Shown piece by piece: positions 15,468 through 24,769 of a stretch of DNA of 51,600 nucleotides. Source of the stretch: Zeimonas sp964481165. GTDB lineage: Bacteria; Pseudomonadota; Gammaproteobacteria; Burkholderiales; Burkholderiaceae_E. Position 1 is the first letter of the stretch. Each line of letters starts with the position of its first letter. Below the pieces are notes generated by a model. It was not told the origin of the DNA and made no database searches. It worked only from the letters and a program-made list of their open reading frames with translations. The translations under genes and the position numbers were made by a program. The stretch covers positions 1 to 51,600 of the forward strand of contig CAYZYC010000005.1 of the NCBI GenBank assembly GCA_964481165.1. The letters are read 5' to 3'.

Positions 15468-16085
15468 TCAGGTCGCCTTGCCGTTGGCGAGCTGCCGGTT
15501 CTTCTCTTCGAGGCTGCGGATCAGTGCCTCGACACCGCCCGCACCGGCCTCCTGGGCGAACTGGGTGCGATAGGTTTCGACGAGCCACAGCCCCACGACG
15601 TTGACGTCGTAGATCTTCCAGCCCTTGCCGGCGTTGCGCATCCGGTAGTCGACCTGCGCCGGCTCGCGACCCGGCTGCACGATCTCGGTGCGCACGATCA
15701 CGTCCTTGTCCTTCGGATCGGCCCGAAACGGCTTCATCCGGACTTTCTGGTCGCCCACGGCCGACAACGCACCCGAATACGTCCGGATCAGCAGCGTGCG
15801 AAATCCGGACATCAGCTTTTCCCTCTGTTCCGGAGTTGCATCGCGCCAGGTGCGCCCGACGGCGAGCGCGGTCATGCGCTGGAAATCGACGTGCGGCATC
15901 ACGATCCCGTCGACCAGCTGGTCGATCTTGCGCGAATCGCCCGCCTTCAACTGCGGATCGGAGTTGATCTTCTCGAGCACTTCGGCGCTCAGTCGTTCGA
16001 TCAATGCATCGGGCGCTTCGGCCGCGTGCACCGCCGGAGCAAGCGCGACGAACAGCGGAACCAGCAACGACAGCAGTTTCTTCAT
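15468..16085 (-). CDS. mlaC: Periplasmic phospholipid-binding protein MlaC
   Basis: This is a 205-residue secreted protein with a clear signal peptide (MKKLLSLLVPLFVALAPAVHA, cleavage after AHA-like VHA). It carries phospholipid between MlaA in the outer membrane and MlaFEDB in the inner membrane. Family signatures include MPHVDFQRMTALAVG, TYSGALSAVGDQKVRM and YDVNVVGLWLVETYR. It starts 4 nt after the mlaA stop. Confidence 0.96.
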   Translation of the reverse strand: MKKLLSLLVPLFVALAPAVHAAEAPDALIERLSAEVLEKINSDPQLKAGDSRKIDQLVDGIVMPHVDFQRMTALAVGRTWRDATPEQREKLMSGFRTLLIRTYSGALSAVGDQKVRMKPFRADPKDKDVIVRTEIVQPGREPAQVDYRMRNAGKGWKIYDVNVVGLWLVETYRTQFAQEAGAGGVEALIRSLEEKNRQLANGKAT

Positions 16086-16089
16086 GAGC

Positions 16090-16893
16090 TCACCTCGCGG
16101 GTTTCGGCGAATCGGAATCGGTATCCGGGGTTTCGTCGAGTTCGTCGAGCCAGGAGTCGGGATCGTCCTCCGGCGACAGCGGCGGGGGGTTGCCGTCGTA
16201 CACCTGGTTGCGTCGACGCTGCAGGTATGCGTCGCGCAGGAACGCGTAGCGATCGAGCGCGGCGGCATCGAGCACGCGCTCCGCGTCGAACAGGCGCTCG
16301 CGATCGTCGACGACACGCAGCACGACCGCGTTGTTGCGGCGACCGTGCGACTCGATGACCCGGATCGGATCGGCGACGATGTCGACTGCACGCCCCGGCG
16401 CATCGCGAAAACTCGAAGGGCCGAGCAACGGCAGCATCAGGTACGGCCCTGCCGGCAGGCCCCAGCGCCCGAGCGTCTGCCCGAAATCCTCGTTGTGCTT
16501 CTCGATGCCCGCTTCGCTGGCGACGTCCAATACCCCGGCCAGGCCGAAGGTCGTGTTGATCATCACGCGCCAGGCGTCCGATGCCGCGTCGCCCGGCTTG
16601 CCCTGCAGCAACTGGTTGACCGACGTCCAGGCATCGGAGAGGTTGCCGAAGAAGTTGCCGACCATGTCGCGCACCGGCTGCGGGATCACGCGCTGGTACG
16701 CCGTCGCAGTCGGCTTGAGCACGGCACGGTCGAGCGTGTCGTTGAACCGGTAGACGGCCCGGTTCATCGGTTCGAACGGGTCGCTCCCGGTGCGCGGGCC
16801 TTCGGCCGTGGCGCATCCGATGCTGGTTGCCAGACATGCAGCGGCAACCAGCAAGCGGCTCGCCCGAAACGCGATCGGCCCCGCAACGATCAT
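16090..16893 (-). CDS. mlaA: Outer-membrane lipoprotein MlaA (VacJ)
   Basis: This is a 267-residue lipoprotein. The N-terminus has a signal sequence with Cys at about residue 27 (ATSIGCA) as lipobox. The conserved opening DPFEPMNRAVYRFND, the NFFGNLSDAWTSVNQLLQGK region and WGLPAGPYLMLPLLGPSS are all typical of VacJ. It removes misplaced phospholipid from the outer leaflet. The acidic C-terminal tail (LSPEDDPDSWLDELDETPD) is longer than in E. coli. It overlaps mlaD by 4 nt. Confidence 0.96.
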   Translation of the reverse strand: MIVAGPIAFRASRLLVAAACLATSIGCATAEGPRTGSDPFEPMNRAVYRFNDTLDRAVLKPTATAYQRVIPQPVRDMVGNFFGNLSDAWTSVNQLLQGKPGDAASDAWRVMINTTFGLAGVLDVASEAGIEKHNEDFGQTLGRWGLPAGPYLMLPLLGPSSFRDAPGRAVDIVADPIRVIESHGRRNNAVVLRVVDDRERLFDAERVLDAAALDRYAFLRDAYLQRRRNQVYDGNPPPLSPEDDPDSWLDELDETPDTDSDSPKPAR

Positions 16894-17360
16894 CGCGACG
16901 ACCCTTCGCCGGCCGCGCCGTACAGGAACTGCCCGATCAGGTTCTCGAGCACGACGGCCGACTGCGTCAGCGTGATGCGGTCGCCTGCGGCGAGCATCTC
17001 CTCGTCGCCGCCCGGGGTCAGGCCGAGGTACTGCTCGCCGAGCAGGCCCGACGTGAGGATCTTGATCGACGTGTCTTTCGGGAACCTGTATCGCACGTCG
17101 AGCGCAAGCACGACTTCGGCCTGGTAGATCTGGTCGTCGAAGGAGATCGCCTCGACGCGGCCGACGACGACTCCGGCGCTGCGCACCGCGGCACGCGGCT
17201 TCAGTCCGCCGATATTGTCGAAGCGCGCGCTGACGCGGTAGGTATCGCCGAGTCCGACGGCGCTGCTCATGTTCCCGGCGCGCAGCGCGAGGAAGACGAG
17301 CGCGGCGAAACCGAGCAATACGAACAGCCCCACCAGCAGGTCGACTCCCGAACGTTTCAT
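16890..17360 (-). CDS. mlaD: MCE-domain protein MlaD
   Basis: This 156-residue inner-membrane anchored protein forms a hexameric lipid-binding ring on the MlaFE transporter. The single N-terminal transmembrane helix (DLLVGLFVLLGFAALVFLAL) is followed by one MCE domain (YRVSARFDNIGGLKPRAAVR, VVVGRVEAISFDD, LTSGLLGEQYLGL) and the C-terminal helix. Length is normal for MlaD. It lies 34 nt after mlaE. Confidence 0.97.
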   Translation of the reverse strand: MKRSGVDLLVGLFVLLGFAALVFLALRAGNMSSAVGLGDTYRVSARFDNIGGLKPRAAVRSAGVVVGRVEAISFDDQIYQAEVVLALDVRYRFPKDTSIKILTSGLLGEQYLGLTPGGDEEMLAAGDRITLTQSAVVLENLIGQFLYGAAGEGSSR

Positions 17361-17394
17361 CTGCAGTTCTCCGGTTCCCGCACCGTCGGCGGCC

Positions 17395-18210
17395 TCAGGT
17401 CGTGCTGAACATCAGCGCGGTGAGAATGAAATCGAGCCCGAGGATCGCCAGCGACGCGGCGACCACCGTGGTCGTGGTCGCGCGGGCGACGCCTTCGGGG
17501 GTCGGCTGGGCGCTGTAGCCGACGAACAGCGCGACGAAGGCGACGGTGAATCCGAACACGACACTCTTGATCACGCCGTTGCCCACGTCGGCGAGCCAGT
17601 CGACGCCGCTTTGCATCTGCGACCAGAACGCGCCGGGATCGACTCCGATCATGACGACGCCGACGAGATAACCGCCGAGAACGCCGAGCGCCGAGAACAA
17701 CGCCGCCAGCAGCGGCACGCTGATGACCGCTGCGGCGAAACGCGGTGCCAGGACGCGCGCGACCGGATCGACCGCCATCATCTCCATCGCGTCGATCTGC
17801 TCGCCCGCCTTCATCAGCCCGACTTCGGCAGTCAGCGAAGTGCCGGCGCGTCCTGCGAACAGCAGCCCCGTGACCACCGGACCGAGTTCGCGCACGAGCG
17901 ACAGCGTCACCAGCAGCCCGAGCGCCTCCTCGGATCCGTAGCGGCGCAGCGTGTAGTAGCCCTGCAGCCCGAGCACGAATCCGATCAGCAGCCCGGAGAC
18001 GAGGATGATCGACAGCGAATAGTTGCCGATGAAGTGGATCTGGTCGATGAGCAGGCGCGGCCTGCGCAGCGAGACGATGCCGAGCCAGCACAGGCGCAGG
18101 AAGAACCGGGCACCGTAGCCGACCGAACCGATGACATCGAGCAGCCCGTACACGGCACCGAGCACCGGGCTGCGGCTCGACGCGGCCGGCCCCGCGGACG
18201 GCGCGCTCAT
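17395..18210 (-). CDS. mlaE: Phospholipid transport permease MlaE
   Basis: This 271-residue integral membrane permease of the Mla system has five to six hydrophobic segments. The family signatures RELGPVVTGLLFAGRAGTSL, TAEVGLMKAGEQIDAMEMM and the conserved FKSVVFG-like stretch (VIKSVVFGFTVAF) are present. The ATG at 18210 overlaps the mlaF stop (ATGA). Confidence 0.97.
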   Translation of the reverse strand: MSAPSAGPAASSRSPVLGAVYGLLDVIGSVGYGARFFLRLCWLGIVSLRRPRLLIDQIHFIGNYSLSIILVSGLLIGFVLGLQGYYTLRRYGSEEALGLLVTLSLVRELGPVVTGLLFAGRAGTSLTAEVGLMKAGEQIDAMEMMAVDPVARVLAPRFAAAVISVPLLAALFSALGVLGGYLVGVVMIGVDPGAFWSQMQSGVDWLADVGNGVIKSVVFGFTVAFVALFVGYSAQPTPEGVARATTTTVVAASLAILGLDFILTALMFSTT

Positions 18211-19004
18211 GGCGTCAACCCGAGTTCTTCGGCGAGCGGCTTCGCCTGGTAGTGGAACGCGATCGGGCCGTCGATGTCGCCGCCGAGGAACTGTCGAACG
18301 TTCGGGTCGTCGGACGCCCGCATCTGCGCCGGGGTGCCGCCGGCCGCGATGCGCCCGCCGGCCAGCAGGTAGACGTGATCGGCGATCGCGAATGCGTCGT
18401 CGATGTCGTGCGAGACGACGATCGATGCGCAGCCGAGCGCGTCGTTCAGCCGGCGGATCAGCTGCGCGACCGTCGCGAGCGCAACCGGATCGAGCCCGGC
18501 GAAGGGCTCGTCGTACATGATCAGCGGCGGATCCAGCGCGATCGCGCGGGCCAGCGCCACGCGCCGCGCCATGCCGCCCGACAGTTCCGACGTTCCCAGA
18601 TTCGCGGCGCCGCGCAGTCCGACCGCATCGAGCTTCATCAGCACGAGGTCGGAGATCATCGAGTCCGGCAGTTCGGTGTGCTCGCGCAACGGAAACGCGA
18701 CGTTCTCGAAAGCGCTCAGGTCGGTGAACAGCGCCCCGAACTGATAGAGCATTCCCATCCGGCGACGCAGCGCGTACAGGCCCTTGCGGTCGAGCGCATG
18801 CACGTCCTGGCCCTCGAAGAACACCTTGCCGCCGCGCGGACGCAACTGCCCGCCGATCAATCGCAGGATCGTCGTCTTGCCGGAACCGGAACCGCCGATC
18901 AGCGCGACGACCTTGCCGCGCTCGAAACGCATGGAGATGTCGTCCAGAATGATGCGCTGGCCGTATCCGAAGCGGACCTTGTCCAGCGCGAGGAACTCCG
19001 GCAT
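18207..19004 (-). CDS. mlaF: Phospholipid transport ATPase MlaF
   Basis: This 265-residue ABC ATPase has Walker A GGSGSGKTT, the Q-loop region MLYQFGALF typical of MlaF, signature ELSGGMARR, Walker B LIMYDEPFAGLDP and the switch His in VVSHDIDDA. I chose the ATG at 19004 (MPEFLALDKV) with AGGGCG upstream; a TTG at 19028 is a longer alternative. It is the first gene of the 22-gene minus-strand run and is divergent from kdsD across about 60 bp. Confidence 0.96.
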   Translation of the reverse strand: MPEFLALDKVRFGYGQRIILDDISMRFERGKVVALIGGSGSGKTTILRLIGGQLRPRGGKVFFEGQDVHALDRKGLYALRRRMGMLYQFGALFTDLSAFENVAFPLREHTELPDSMISDLVLMKLDAVGLRGAANLGTSELSGGMARRVALARAIALDPPLIMYDEPFAGLDPVALATVAQLIRRLNDALGCASIVVSHDIDDAFAIADHVYLLAGGRIAAGGTPAQMRASDDPNVRQFLGGDIDGPIAFHYQAKPLAEELGLTP

Positions 19005-19053
19005 CAAGAGGCGCCCTGTCGTGTTCAACCCGCGATTCTAACCGGACGGCCCT

Positions 19054-19059
19054 TATACT
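19054..19059 (+). promoter_or_regulatory. -10-like box directly before kdsD
   Basis: TATACT lies exactly 6 nt before the kdsD ATG, with no Shine-Dalgarno between. Transcription from it would start at or next to the ATG, giving a leaderless message. No clear -35 hexamer is visible at standard spacing, so support rests on the -10 alone. Confidence 0.45.
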
Positions 19060-19065
19060 CGCCGG

Positions 19066-20067
19066 ATGAGCGAAACCAGCGCCGCCGATCGCACGACGCC
19101 CGACGAGCGGTCGATCGATCGGGCGCGAGAGGTGCTTCGCATCGAAGCCGATGCGGTCGCGCAACTGGCCGACCGAATCGATTCGTCGTTCGCCGATGCC
19201 TGCGCGATGATCCTCGCCTGCAACGGGCGCGTCGTCGTCAGCGGGATCGGCAAGTCGGGGCACATCGCGCGCAAGATCGCCGCAACGCTGGCGTCGACCG
19301 GAACTCCGTCGTTCTTCGTGCACCCGGCCGAAGCGAGCCACGGCGACCTCGGGATGATCACCGGCGACGACATCCTCGTCGCGTTGTCGAATTCGGGCAG
19401 CACCGACGAGCTGCTGGCCATCGTCCCGCTCGTCAAGCGGCTCGGAGCGCGGCTGATCGCCGTCACCGGCAATCGGGAATCGGCACTCGCGCGGCTTGCC
19501 GACGTGCATCTGGACGCCAGCGTCGATCGCGAAGCGTGCCCGCTGAATCTCGCTCCCACGGCGAGCACGACCGCAGCGCTCGCGCTGGGCGATGCACTGG
19601 CCGTCGCGCTGCTCGACGCACGCGGATTCGGCGCACTCGACTTTGCCCGGTCGCACCCCGGAGGGATGCTCGGTCGCCGCCTGCTCACCCGCGTGGCCGA
19701 CGTGATGCGTTCCGGCGATGCGTTGCCGACGGTGCCGGCCGGCGCGCGCGTGCTCGATGCGATCCTCGAGATCACGCGCAAGCGGATGGGGATGACCGCA
19801 GTGCTCGAACATGGTTCGCAGCTCGCAGGAATCTTCACCGACGGCGACCTGCGCCGATTGCTCGAGCAGGGCCGCGACCTGCGCGCGCTGTCCATCGACG
19901 ACGTGATGACGCGCTCGCCGAAGACGATCGATGCGCAGGCGCTCGCCGCAGAGGCGGTGCACCTGATGGAGGAGCGGCAGATCAACCAGCTGCTCGTCAC
20001 CGGCGAGGGCAATCGGCTCGTCGGGGCGCTGAGCCTTCACGACCTGCTGGCGGCGAAGGTGGTCTGA
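19066..20067 (+). CDS. kdsD: Arabinose-5-phosphate isomerase KdsD
   Basis: This 333-residue enzyme interconverts ribulose 5-phosphate and arabinose 5-phosphate, the first step of Kdo synthesis for LPS. The N-terminal SIS domain carries VVSGIGKSGHIARKIAATLAST, EASHGDLGMI and ALSNSGSTDE. Two CBS repeats occupy the C-terminal third (VADVMRSGDALPTV; IDDVMTRSPKTID). It starts a plus-strand cluster with kdsC and the lpt genes, and has a -10-like box so close to the ATG that a leaderless mRNA is likely. Confidence 0.97.
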   Translation: MSETSAADRTTPDERSIDRAREVLRIEADAVAQLADRIDSSFADACAMILACNGRVVVSGIGKSGHIARKIAATLASTGTPSFFVHPAEASHGDLGMITGDDILVALSNSGSTDELLAIVPLVKRLGARLIAVTGNRESALARLADVHLDASVDREACPLNLAPTASTTAALALGDALAVALLDARGFGALDFARSHPGGMLGRRLLTRVADVMRSGDALPTVPAGARVLDAILEITRKRMGMTAVLEHGSQLAGIFTDGDLRRLLEQGRDLRALSIDDVMTRSPKTIDAQALAAEAVHLMEERQINQLLVTGEGNRLVGALSLHDLLAAKVV

Positions 20068-20071
20068 GCGC

Positions 20072-20623
20072 ATGGCTGCACCGCCCTTCTCCGACGAGGC
20101 GACCCGGCGCGCGCGGCGCGTGCGCCTGGTCGCGCTCGACGTCGACGGCACGCTCACCGACGGGCGGCTGTACATCGGCCCGACCGGCGAAGCGATGAAG
20201 GCATTCTCGGCGCGCGACGGATTCGGCCTGACGCTGCTGCGCGAGGCCGGGATCCGGCTGGTGATCGTCACGGGACGGCGTTCCCCGATCGTCGATGCGC
20301 GTGCGGCCGAGTTGCGTTTCGACGAAGTGCATCAGGGAGTCGCCGACAAGGCCGCGACGCTGCGCACGCTCGGCGGCGAGCATGGCATCGCGCTCGACGA
20401 ATGCGCGTTCGTCGGCGACGACTGGCCCGATCTCGGTGCGATGGCGATTGCCGGGTTCGCGGCAACGGTGCTCGACGCGCCATCGAGCGTGCGCGAACGC
20501 GCGCACTGGGTCTCGAGCGTGCCCGCCGGGCGCGGCGCCGTGCGCGAGTTCGCCGACTTCGTGCTGCACGCACAGGGAAGGCTGGCCGGCGCGCTGGCGC
20601 GGTATTCGCGCGCCGAGCCATGA
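20072..20623 (+). CDS. kdsC: 3-deoxy-D-manno-octulosonate 8-phosphate phosphatase KdsC
   Basis: This 183-residue HAD-family phosphatase of the small capless C0 type releases Kdo from Kdo-8-phosphate. Motif I is ALDVDGTLTDGRLYIG, motif II VIVTGRR, and motif III/IV GVADKAATLR with FVGDDWPDLGAM. It starts 4 nt after kdsD and overlaps lptC by 4 nt. Confidence 0.97.
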   Translation: MAAPPFSDEATRRARRVRLVALDVDGTLTDGRLYIGPTGEAMKAFSARDGFGLTLLREAGIRLVIVTGRRSPIVDARAAELRFDEVHQGVADKAATLRTLGGEHGIALDECAFVGDDWPDLGAMAIAGFAATVLDAPSSVRERAHWVSSVPAGRGAVREFADFVLHAQGRLAGALARYSRAEP

Positions 20624-21219
20624 CGAGGCGCGGCTGGGACAGCGTTGCTGCAGCCCTGTCGATCCTGCTGCTCGCCACGCTGGCCGCCGGCACCTGGTAT
20701 CTCGCGGTGATCTCCGCGCGCGGCGTCGACGAGGCGCGGGCAGGATACGCGCCCGGCGAACCCGACTACTTCCTGGAGAACGCGGTGTTCACGCGGATCA
20801 ACGCGCTCGGCGAACCCGTCTTCCGGATGTCGGCGGATCGGGTGCTGCACTTTCCCGACGACGGTTCGAGCACCTACGAGATGCCGTACCTCGTCAGTGT
20901 CGACCCCGCGAAGCCACGGCTGACACTGCAAGCGCATCAGGGCCGCTCGAACTCCGACGGAAGCGAGACGCTGCTCACCGGCGACGTCGTCATGGTGCGC
21001 GAGCAGACCGCCAGCGAACCGACGATGACCATTCGCACCGAAGCCGTGACGTTGTTCAGCGAGACCGAGATCGCACGAACCGGGCTTCCCGTGCGCATCG
21101 AGCGCGGCCAGTCCGTCTTGACGGGGGTCGGAATGGAATTCGATAATGCGGCCCGCTCGTTGAAGGTCGATTCCCGGGTGTCGCTCACCTGGCAGCCGCC
21201 GCAACTTTCCCGCCCATGA
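20620..21219 (+). CDS. lptC: LPS export protein LptC
   Basis: This 199-residue protein is anchored in the inner membrane by one N-terminal helix (VAAALSILLLATLAAGTWYL) with a periplasmic beta-jellyroll. It receives LPS from LptB2FG and passes it to LptA. PDYFLENAVFTRINALGEPVFR, SADRVLHFPDD and VLTGVGMEFDNAARSLKV are family features. Both ends overlap neighbours by 4 nt (ATGA), indicating tight coupling with kdsC and lptA. Confidence 0.94.
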   Translation: MTRRGWDSVAAALSILLLATLAAGTWYLAVISARGVDEARAGYAPGEPDYFLENAVFTRINALGEPVFRMSADRVLHFPDDGSSTYEMPYLVSVDPAKPRLTLQAHQGRSNSDGSETLLTGDVVMVREQTASEPTMTIRTEAVTLFSETEIARTGLPVRIERGQSVLTGVGMEFDNAARSLKVDSRVSLTWQPPQLSRP

Positions 21220-21938
21220 TGAGCGCGCTCCCCGACCTTCCCCGCCGGCACCGCCGCGATGTCCGCATGCGAGCCCGCGTCGCCCGCGCGGCGATCGCGA
21301 CGGCAGCCGCGCTGCCGGTCGACGCCGCGCTCGCTCTCGCGCTTGCAGTTGCACTCGCGCTCGCGCCGTCGCCGGCATCGGCCGAGAAGGCCGACCGTGA
21401 CAAACCCACGCAGGTCGAATCCGACCGGATGCAGTACGACGACCTGAAGCAGGTCAACGTATTCACCGGCAACGTCGTCCTCACGAAGGGGACGATCCTC
21501 CTGCACGCCGACCGCCTCGTCGTTCGGCAGGACGAACAGGGATACCAGTACGCGACGGCTACCGGAAACCTGGCGACCTTCCGGCAGAAGCGCGACGGCC
21601 CGGGCGAGCAGTACGTCGAAGGCCAGGCGCGCCAGATCGACTACGACGGAAGGGCCGAGACGTTTCGCCTGCAGCAGCAGGCGATGCTGCGCCGGACCGC
21701 CGGCGGCCGCGTGATGGACGAGGTCCACGGCAGCGAAATCCTGTACGAGGCGCGCAGCGAGTTCTTCACCGTCGAAGGCAAGGGCGAAGCGGGCGCGACG
21801 CAGGAGAATCCTTCGGGGCGGGTGCGCGTCGTGATCCAGCCGCGCGAGGATCCCGCTCCCGCGCCTGCCGGCAACCCGACGACGCTGCAGCCGTCCGAAC
21901 GCCTCGACGTTCCCGGCGAAGGCGGCTCGCGCCGATGA
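21216..21938 (+). CDS. lptA: LPS periplasmic bridge protein LptA
   Basis: This 240-residue secreted protein has an Ala/Leu-rich signal peptide ending at about residue 56 (PSPASA). The OstA-like core is recognisable from QVESDRMQYDDLKQVNVFTG and VVLTKGTILLHADRL, QYVEGQARQIDYDG and ARSEFFTVEG. It polymerises into the bridge carrying LPS across the periplasm. The signal region is unusually long because of an N-terminal Arg-rich stretch; an internal Met at residue 18 is a possible start. It overlaps lptB by 4 nt. Confidence 0.94.
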   Translation: MMSALPDLPRRHRRDVRMRARVARAAIATAAALPVDAALALALAVALALAPSPASAEKADRDKPTQVESDRMQYDDLKQVNVFTGNVVLTKGTILLHADRLVVRQDEQGYQYATATGNLATFRQKRDGPGEQYVEGQARQIDYDGRAETFRLQQQAMLRRTAGGRVMDEVHGSEILYEARSEFFTVEGKGEAGATQENPSGRVRVVIQPREDPAPAPAGNPTTLQPSERLDVPGEGGSRR

Positions 21939-22711
21939 CGGACGGCGCGCCGCAAGCTGCGCAGCAGGAAGACAGCCGCCTCACGGCGCGCCACCTGATG
22001 AAGGCGTATCACGGCCGCAAGGTCGTGCAGGACGTCTCGCTCGACGTCGCCAGCGGCGAGGTGGTCGGACTGCTCGGTCCGAACGGAGCGGGCAAGACGA
22101 CGTGCTTCTACATGATCGTCGGCCTGGTGCCTTCCGACGGCGGAACGATCGAGCTCGACGGCGTGCCGATCGGCAGGCTGCCGATCCATCGTCGCGCACG
22201 CCTGGGACTGTCGTACCTTCCGCAGGAAGCGTCGGTATTTCGCAAGCTCACCGTCGAAGAGAACATCATCGCGGTGCTCGAACTGCAGGCCGGCGACGAC
22301 GGCCGGTCGCTGAGCCGCCGCGAGATCGACACGCGACTCGAGCAGTTGCTCGCCGAACTGCAGATCGAGCACATTCGTTCGAACAGCGCGCAATCGCTGT
22401 CCGGCGGCGAAAGGCGCCGCGTCGAGATCGCTCGCGCGCTGGCGGGCTCGCCGCGGTTCATCCTGCTCGACGAACCGTTCGCCGGAATCGATCCGATCGC
22501 GGTCATCGAGATCCAGCGGATCGTGCGGTTTCTCAAGGATCGCCGGATCGGGGTCCTGATCACGGACCACAACGTGCGCGAAACGCTTGGCATCTGCGAT
22601 CGGGCGTATATCATCCGGGCTGGTACCGTTCTTGCTTCCGGGCGTCCCGACGAGGTCGTACAGAACGAGGACGTACGCCGTTACTACCTGGGCGAGCATT
22701 TCTCGATGTAG
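21935..22711 (+). CDS. lptB: LPS export ATPase LptB
   Basis: This 258-residue ATPase of the LptB2FG extractor has Walker A GPNGAGKTT, the LptB-typical LGLSYLPQEASVFRKLTVEEN, signature SLSGGERRR, Walker B FILLDEPFAGIDP and switch His in LITDHNVRETL. It is followed after 51 bp by rpoN, as in many proteobacteria. Confidence 0.98.
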   Translation: MTDGAPQAAQQEDSRLTARHLMKAYHGRKVVQDVSLDVASGEVVGLLGPNGAGKTTCFYMIVGLVPSDGGTIELDGVPIGRLPIHRRARLGLSYLPQEASVFRKLTVEENIIAVLELQAGDDGRSLSRREIDTRLEQLLAELQIEHIRSNSAQSLSGGERRRVEIARALAGSPRFILLDEPFAGIDPIAVIEIQRIVRFLKDRRIGVLITDHNVRETLGICDRAYIIRAGTVLASGRPDEVVQNEDVRRYYLGEHFSM

Positions 22712-22762
22712 TGCGGCGGCGGCACCCACGCCTGCAGGAGGCGGCACGGCAGTGCGTCGCGG

Positions 22763-24286
22763 ATGAAACCCTCGCTACAACTCAAGCAGAGCCAGCACCT
22801 CGCGTTGACCCCGCAGTTGCAGCAGTCGATCCGGCTGCTGCAGTTGTCGACGCTGGAGCTGAACCAGGAACTCGAGCAGGCACTGGCCGACAACCCGTTG
22901 CTCGAGCGCATCGATGATCCCCTCGGCAACTGCGTCCGAATCGCGGCGAACGGGGGCCTCGACGACGGTCGCGGCCCGGCGCTGGCCGAGCGCGACGCGG
23001 CGCAGCCGTCGGACGACGGCGTCGCGACTACCGACTACGGCTCCGACTGGGCGGCGAACGACCGGGAAGGCTCCGACGAAGACGACCGCAGCTACGACTG
23101 GGGCGGAGAAGGCATCCGCGCGAGTGCGACGAGCGACGAGGACGAGCGCGAGTACCCGCAACTCGCTTCGAGCGAGCGATCGCTGCGCGAGCACCTCGGC
23201 GAACAGCTTGCCGCGACGCACTGCACCGTCCGCGACCGGGCGCTCGTGCAGATGCTCATCGACACGCTCGACGACGACGGATTTCTCGATTCGACGCTCG
23301 CCGAGTTCGCCGGGTTGCTGCCGCCGGAACTGGAGGTTTCGGCCGCCGAGCTGTCGACGGCGCTGCGGCTGCTGCAGAGTTTCGATCCCCCCGGAGTCGG
23401 CGCAGCCGATCTGCGCGAATGCCTGCTGCTGCAGATCGACGCGCTGCCGCACGCCGAAGAGCCCGGCGCGCGCGCGCCGGCGGCCGGCGAGGCGACGCGT
23501 CGGCTGGCACGGGCGATCGTCGACCGGCACCTCGAACTTCTCGCCGACAACGATCTGGGGCGCCTGCGACGGGCGCTGCATTGCACCGACGACGATCTGC
23601 GCGCTGCGCAGGCGCTGATCCGCCGGCTGAACCCGCGACCGGGCGCCGGTTTCGCTGCGGAGCACGCTGGTTACGTCATTCCCGACGTGATCGTCCGCAG
23701 GACGCGCGGCGGCTGGACCGCGACGCTCAATCCGGACGTCATGCCCAGGCTGCGCGTCAACGATGCCTACGCGCAGGTCCTGAAGCGCAATCGCGGTGCC
23801 GCACCCGGGATGTCGGGTCAGCTGCAGGAAGCACGATGGCTGATCAAGAACCTGCAGCAGCGATTCGATACCATCCTGCGCGTCGCGCAGGCGATCGTCG
23901 ACCGGCAGCGTGCGTTCTTTTCGCACGGAGCGATCGCGATGCGCCCGCTCGTGCTGCGCGAGATCGCCGAACTGCTCGAGCTGCACGAATCGACGATCTC
24001 CAGGGTGACCGCCCGCAAGTACATGCTGACCCCTTTCGGCACTTTCGAACTCAAGTATTTCTTCGGCAGCCACGTGGCGACCGACAGCGGCGGCTCCGCA
24101 TCGAGCACGGCGATCCGTGCGCTGATCGAAAAGCTGGTCGACGCCGAGGATCGCGCCAATCCCCTGTCGGACGGCCGGATCGCCGAACTGCTGGCCGCCC
24201 AGGGCTTCGTCGTTGCAAGGCGTACGGTCGCAAAATACCGCGAGACGTTGCGAATTCCCACGGCTTCGCGACGCAGGACGCTGTAG
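22763..24286 (+). CDS. rpoN: RNA polymerase sigma-54 factor RpoN
   Basis: This is a 507-residue alternative sigma factor. Region I (MKPSLQLKQSQHLALTPQLQ) is Gln/Leu-rich and contacts enhancer-binding activators. An acidic region II of about 90 residues (DNDREGSDEDDRSYDWG-like) is longer than average. The core-binding domain and the helix-turn-helix (LLELHESTISRVTARKYM) follow, and the C-terminal RpoN box ARRTVAKYRE recognises the -24 element. GGAGG is about 25 nt before the ATG, an unusually long spacing. Confidence 0.98.
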   Translation: MKPSLQLKQSQHLALTPQLQQSIRLLQLSTLELNQELEQALADNPLLERIDDPLGNCVRIAANGGLDDGRGPALAERDAAQPSDDGVATTDYGSDWAANDREGSDEDDRSYDWGGEGIRASATSDEDEREYPQLASSERSLREHLGEQLAATHCTVRDRALVQMLIDTLDDDGFLDSTLAEFAGLLPPELEVSAAELSTALRLLQSFDPPGVGAADLRECLLLQIDALPHAEEPGARAPAAGEATRRLARAIVDRHLELLADNDLGRLRRALHCTDDDLRAAQALIRRLNPRPGAGFAAEHAGYVIPDVIVRRTRGGWTATLNPDVMPRLRVNDAYAQVLKRNRGAAPGMSGQLQEARWLIKNLQQRFDTILRVAQAIVDRQRAFFSHGAIAMRPLVLREIAELLELHESTISRVTARKYMLTPFGTFELKYFFGSHVATDSGGSASSTAIRALIEKLVDAEDRANPLSDGRIAELLAAQGFVVARRTVAKYRETLRIPTASRRRTL

Positions 24287-24374
24287 CGTTGACCGACAAC
24301 CGTTTGCAGGTCCGCGGCCGCAGGGCCTGCCCATCACGGAGCGCCGTTGCGGCGCGCCCGACCCAGGAGGATCG

Positions 24375-24695
24375 ATGAATCTCGCCATTTCCGCGCCCGA
24401 CGTGGGCCTGACTCCCGCACTTCGCGAATACGTGTCCACCAAGCTCGAACGCATCCAGCGCCACTTCGACGAGGCAATCGACGTCAACGTCATCCTGTCG
24501 GTCGAGAAACTCGTGCAGCGTGCCGCGGTGACCCTTCGGGTGCGAGGCAACGACCTGTTCGCCGAGGCGAACGACGAAGACCTGTACGCCGCCATCGACC
24601 TGCTGGTGGACAGGCTCGACCGGCAGGTGCTGAAGTACAAGGACAAGAGGGACGGTTTCGAACACGAGTCGGTCAAGCACAAACCCGCCCCCTGA
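24375..24695 (+). CDS. hpf: Ribosome hibernation promoting factor (short HPF)
   Basis: This is a 106-residue short-form hibernation factor that dimerises idle 70S ribosomes together with RMF-type partners. MNLAISAPDVGLTPALREYV, then VEKLVQRAAVTLRVRGND and AIDLLVDRLDRQVLKYKDK are characteristic. A consensus AGGAGG lies 4 nt before the ATG and fixes the start. It follows rpoN, the standard arrangement. Confidence 0.95.
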   Translation: MNLAISAPDVGLTPALREYVSTKLERIQRHFDEAIDVNVILSVEKLVQRAAVTLRVRGNDLFAEANDEDLYAAIDLLVDRLDRQVLKYKDKRDGFEHESVKHKPAP

Positions 24696-24769
24696 GCAGC
24701 CCGGGACACGCGTCGCGAGCCGATTCCCATGACCGCGTCCCCGGTAATTGCTGCGGCGCAACATCCCGG

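Noticed and set aside
17395..20271. Minus-strand 958-codon frame ending in MlaE
   Set aside because: Only the last 271 codons are MlaE. The rest runs across mlaF in the wrong frame and antisense to kdsD.
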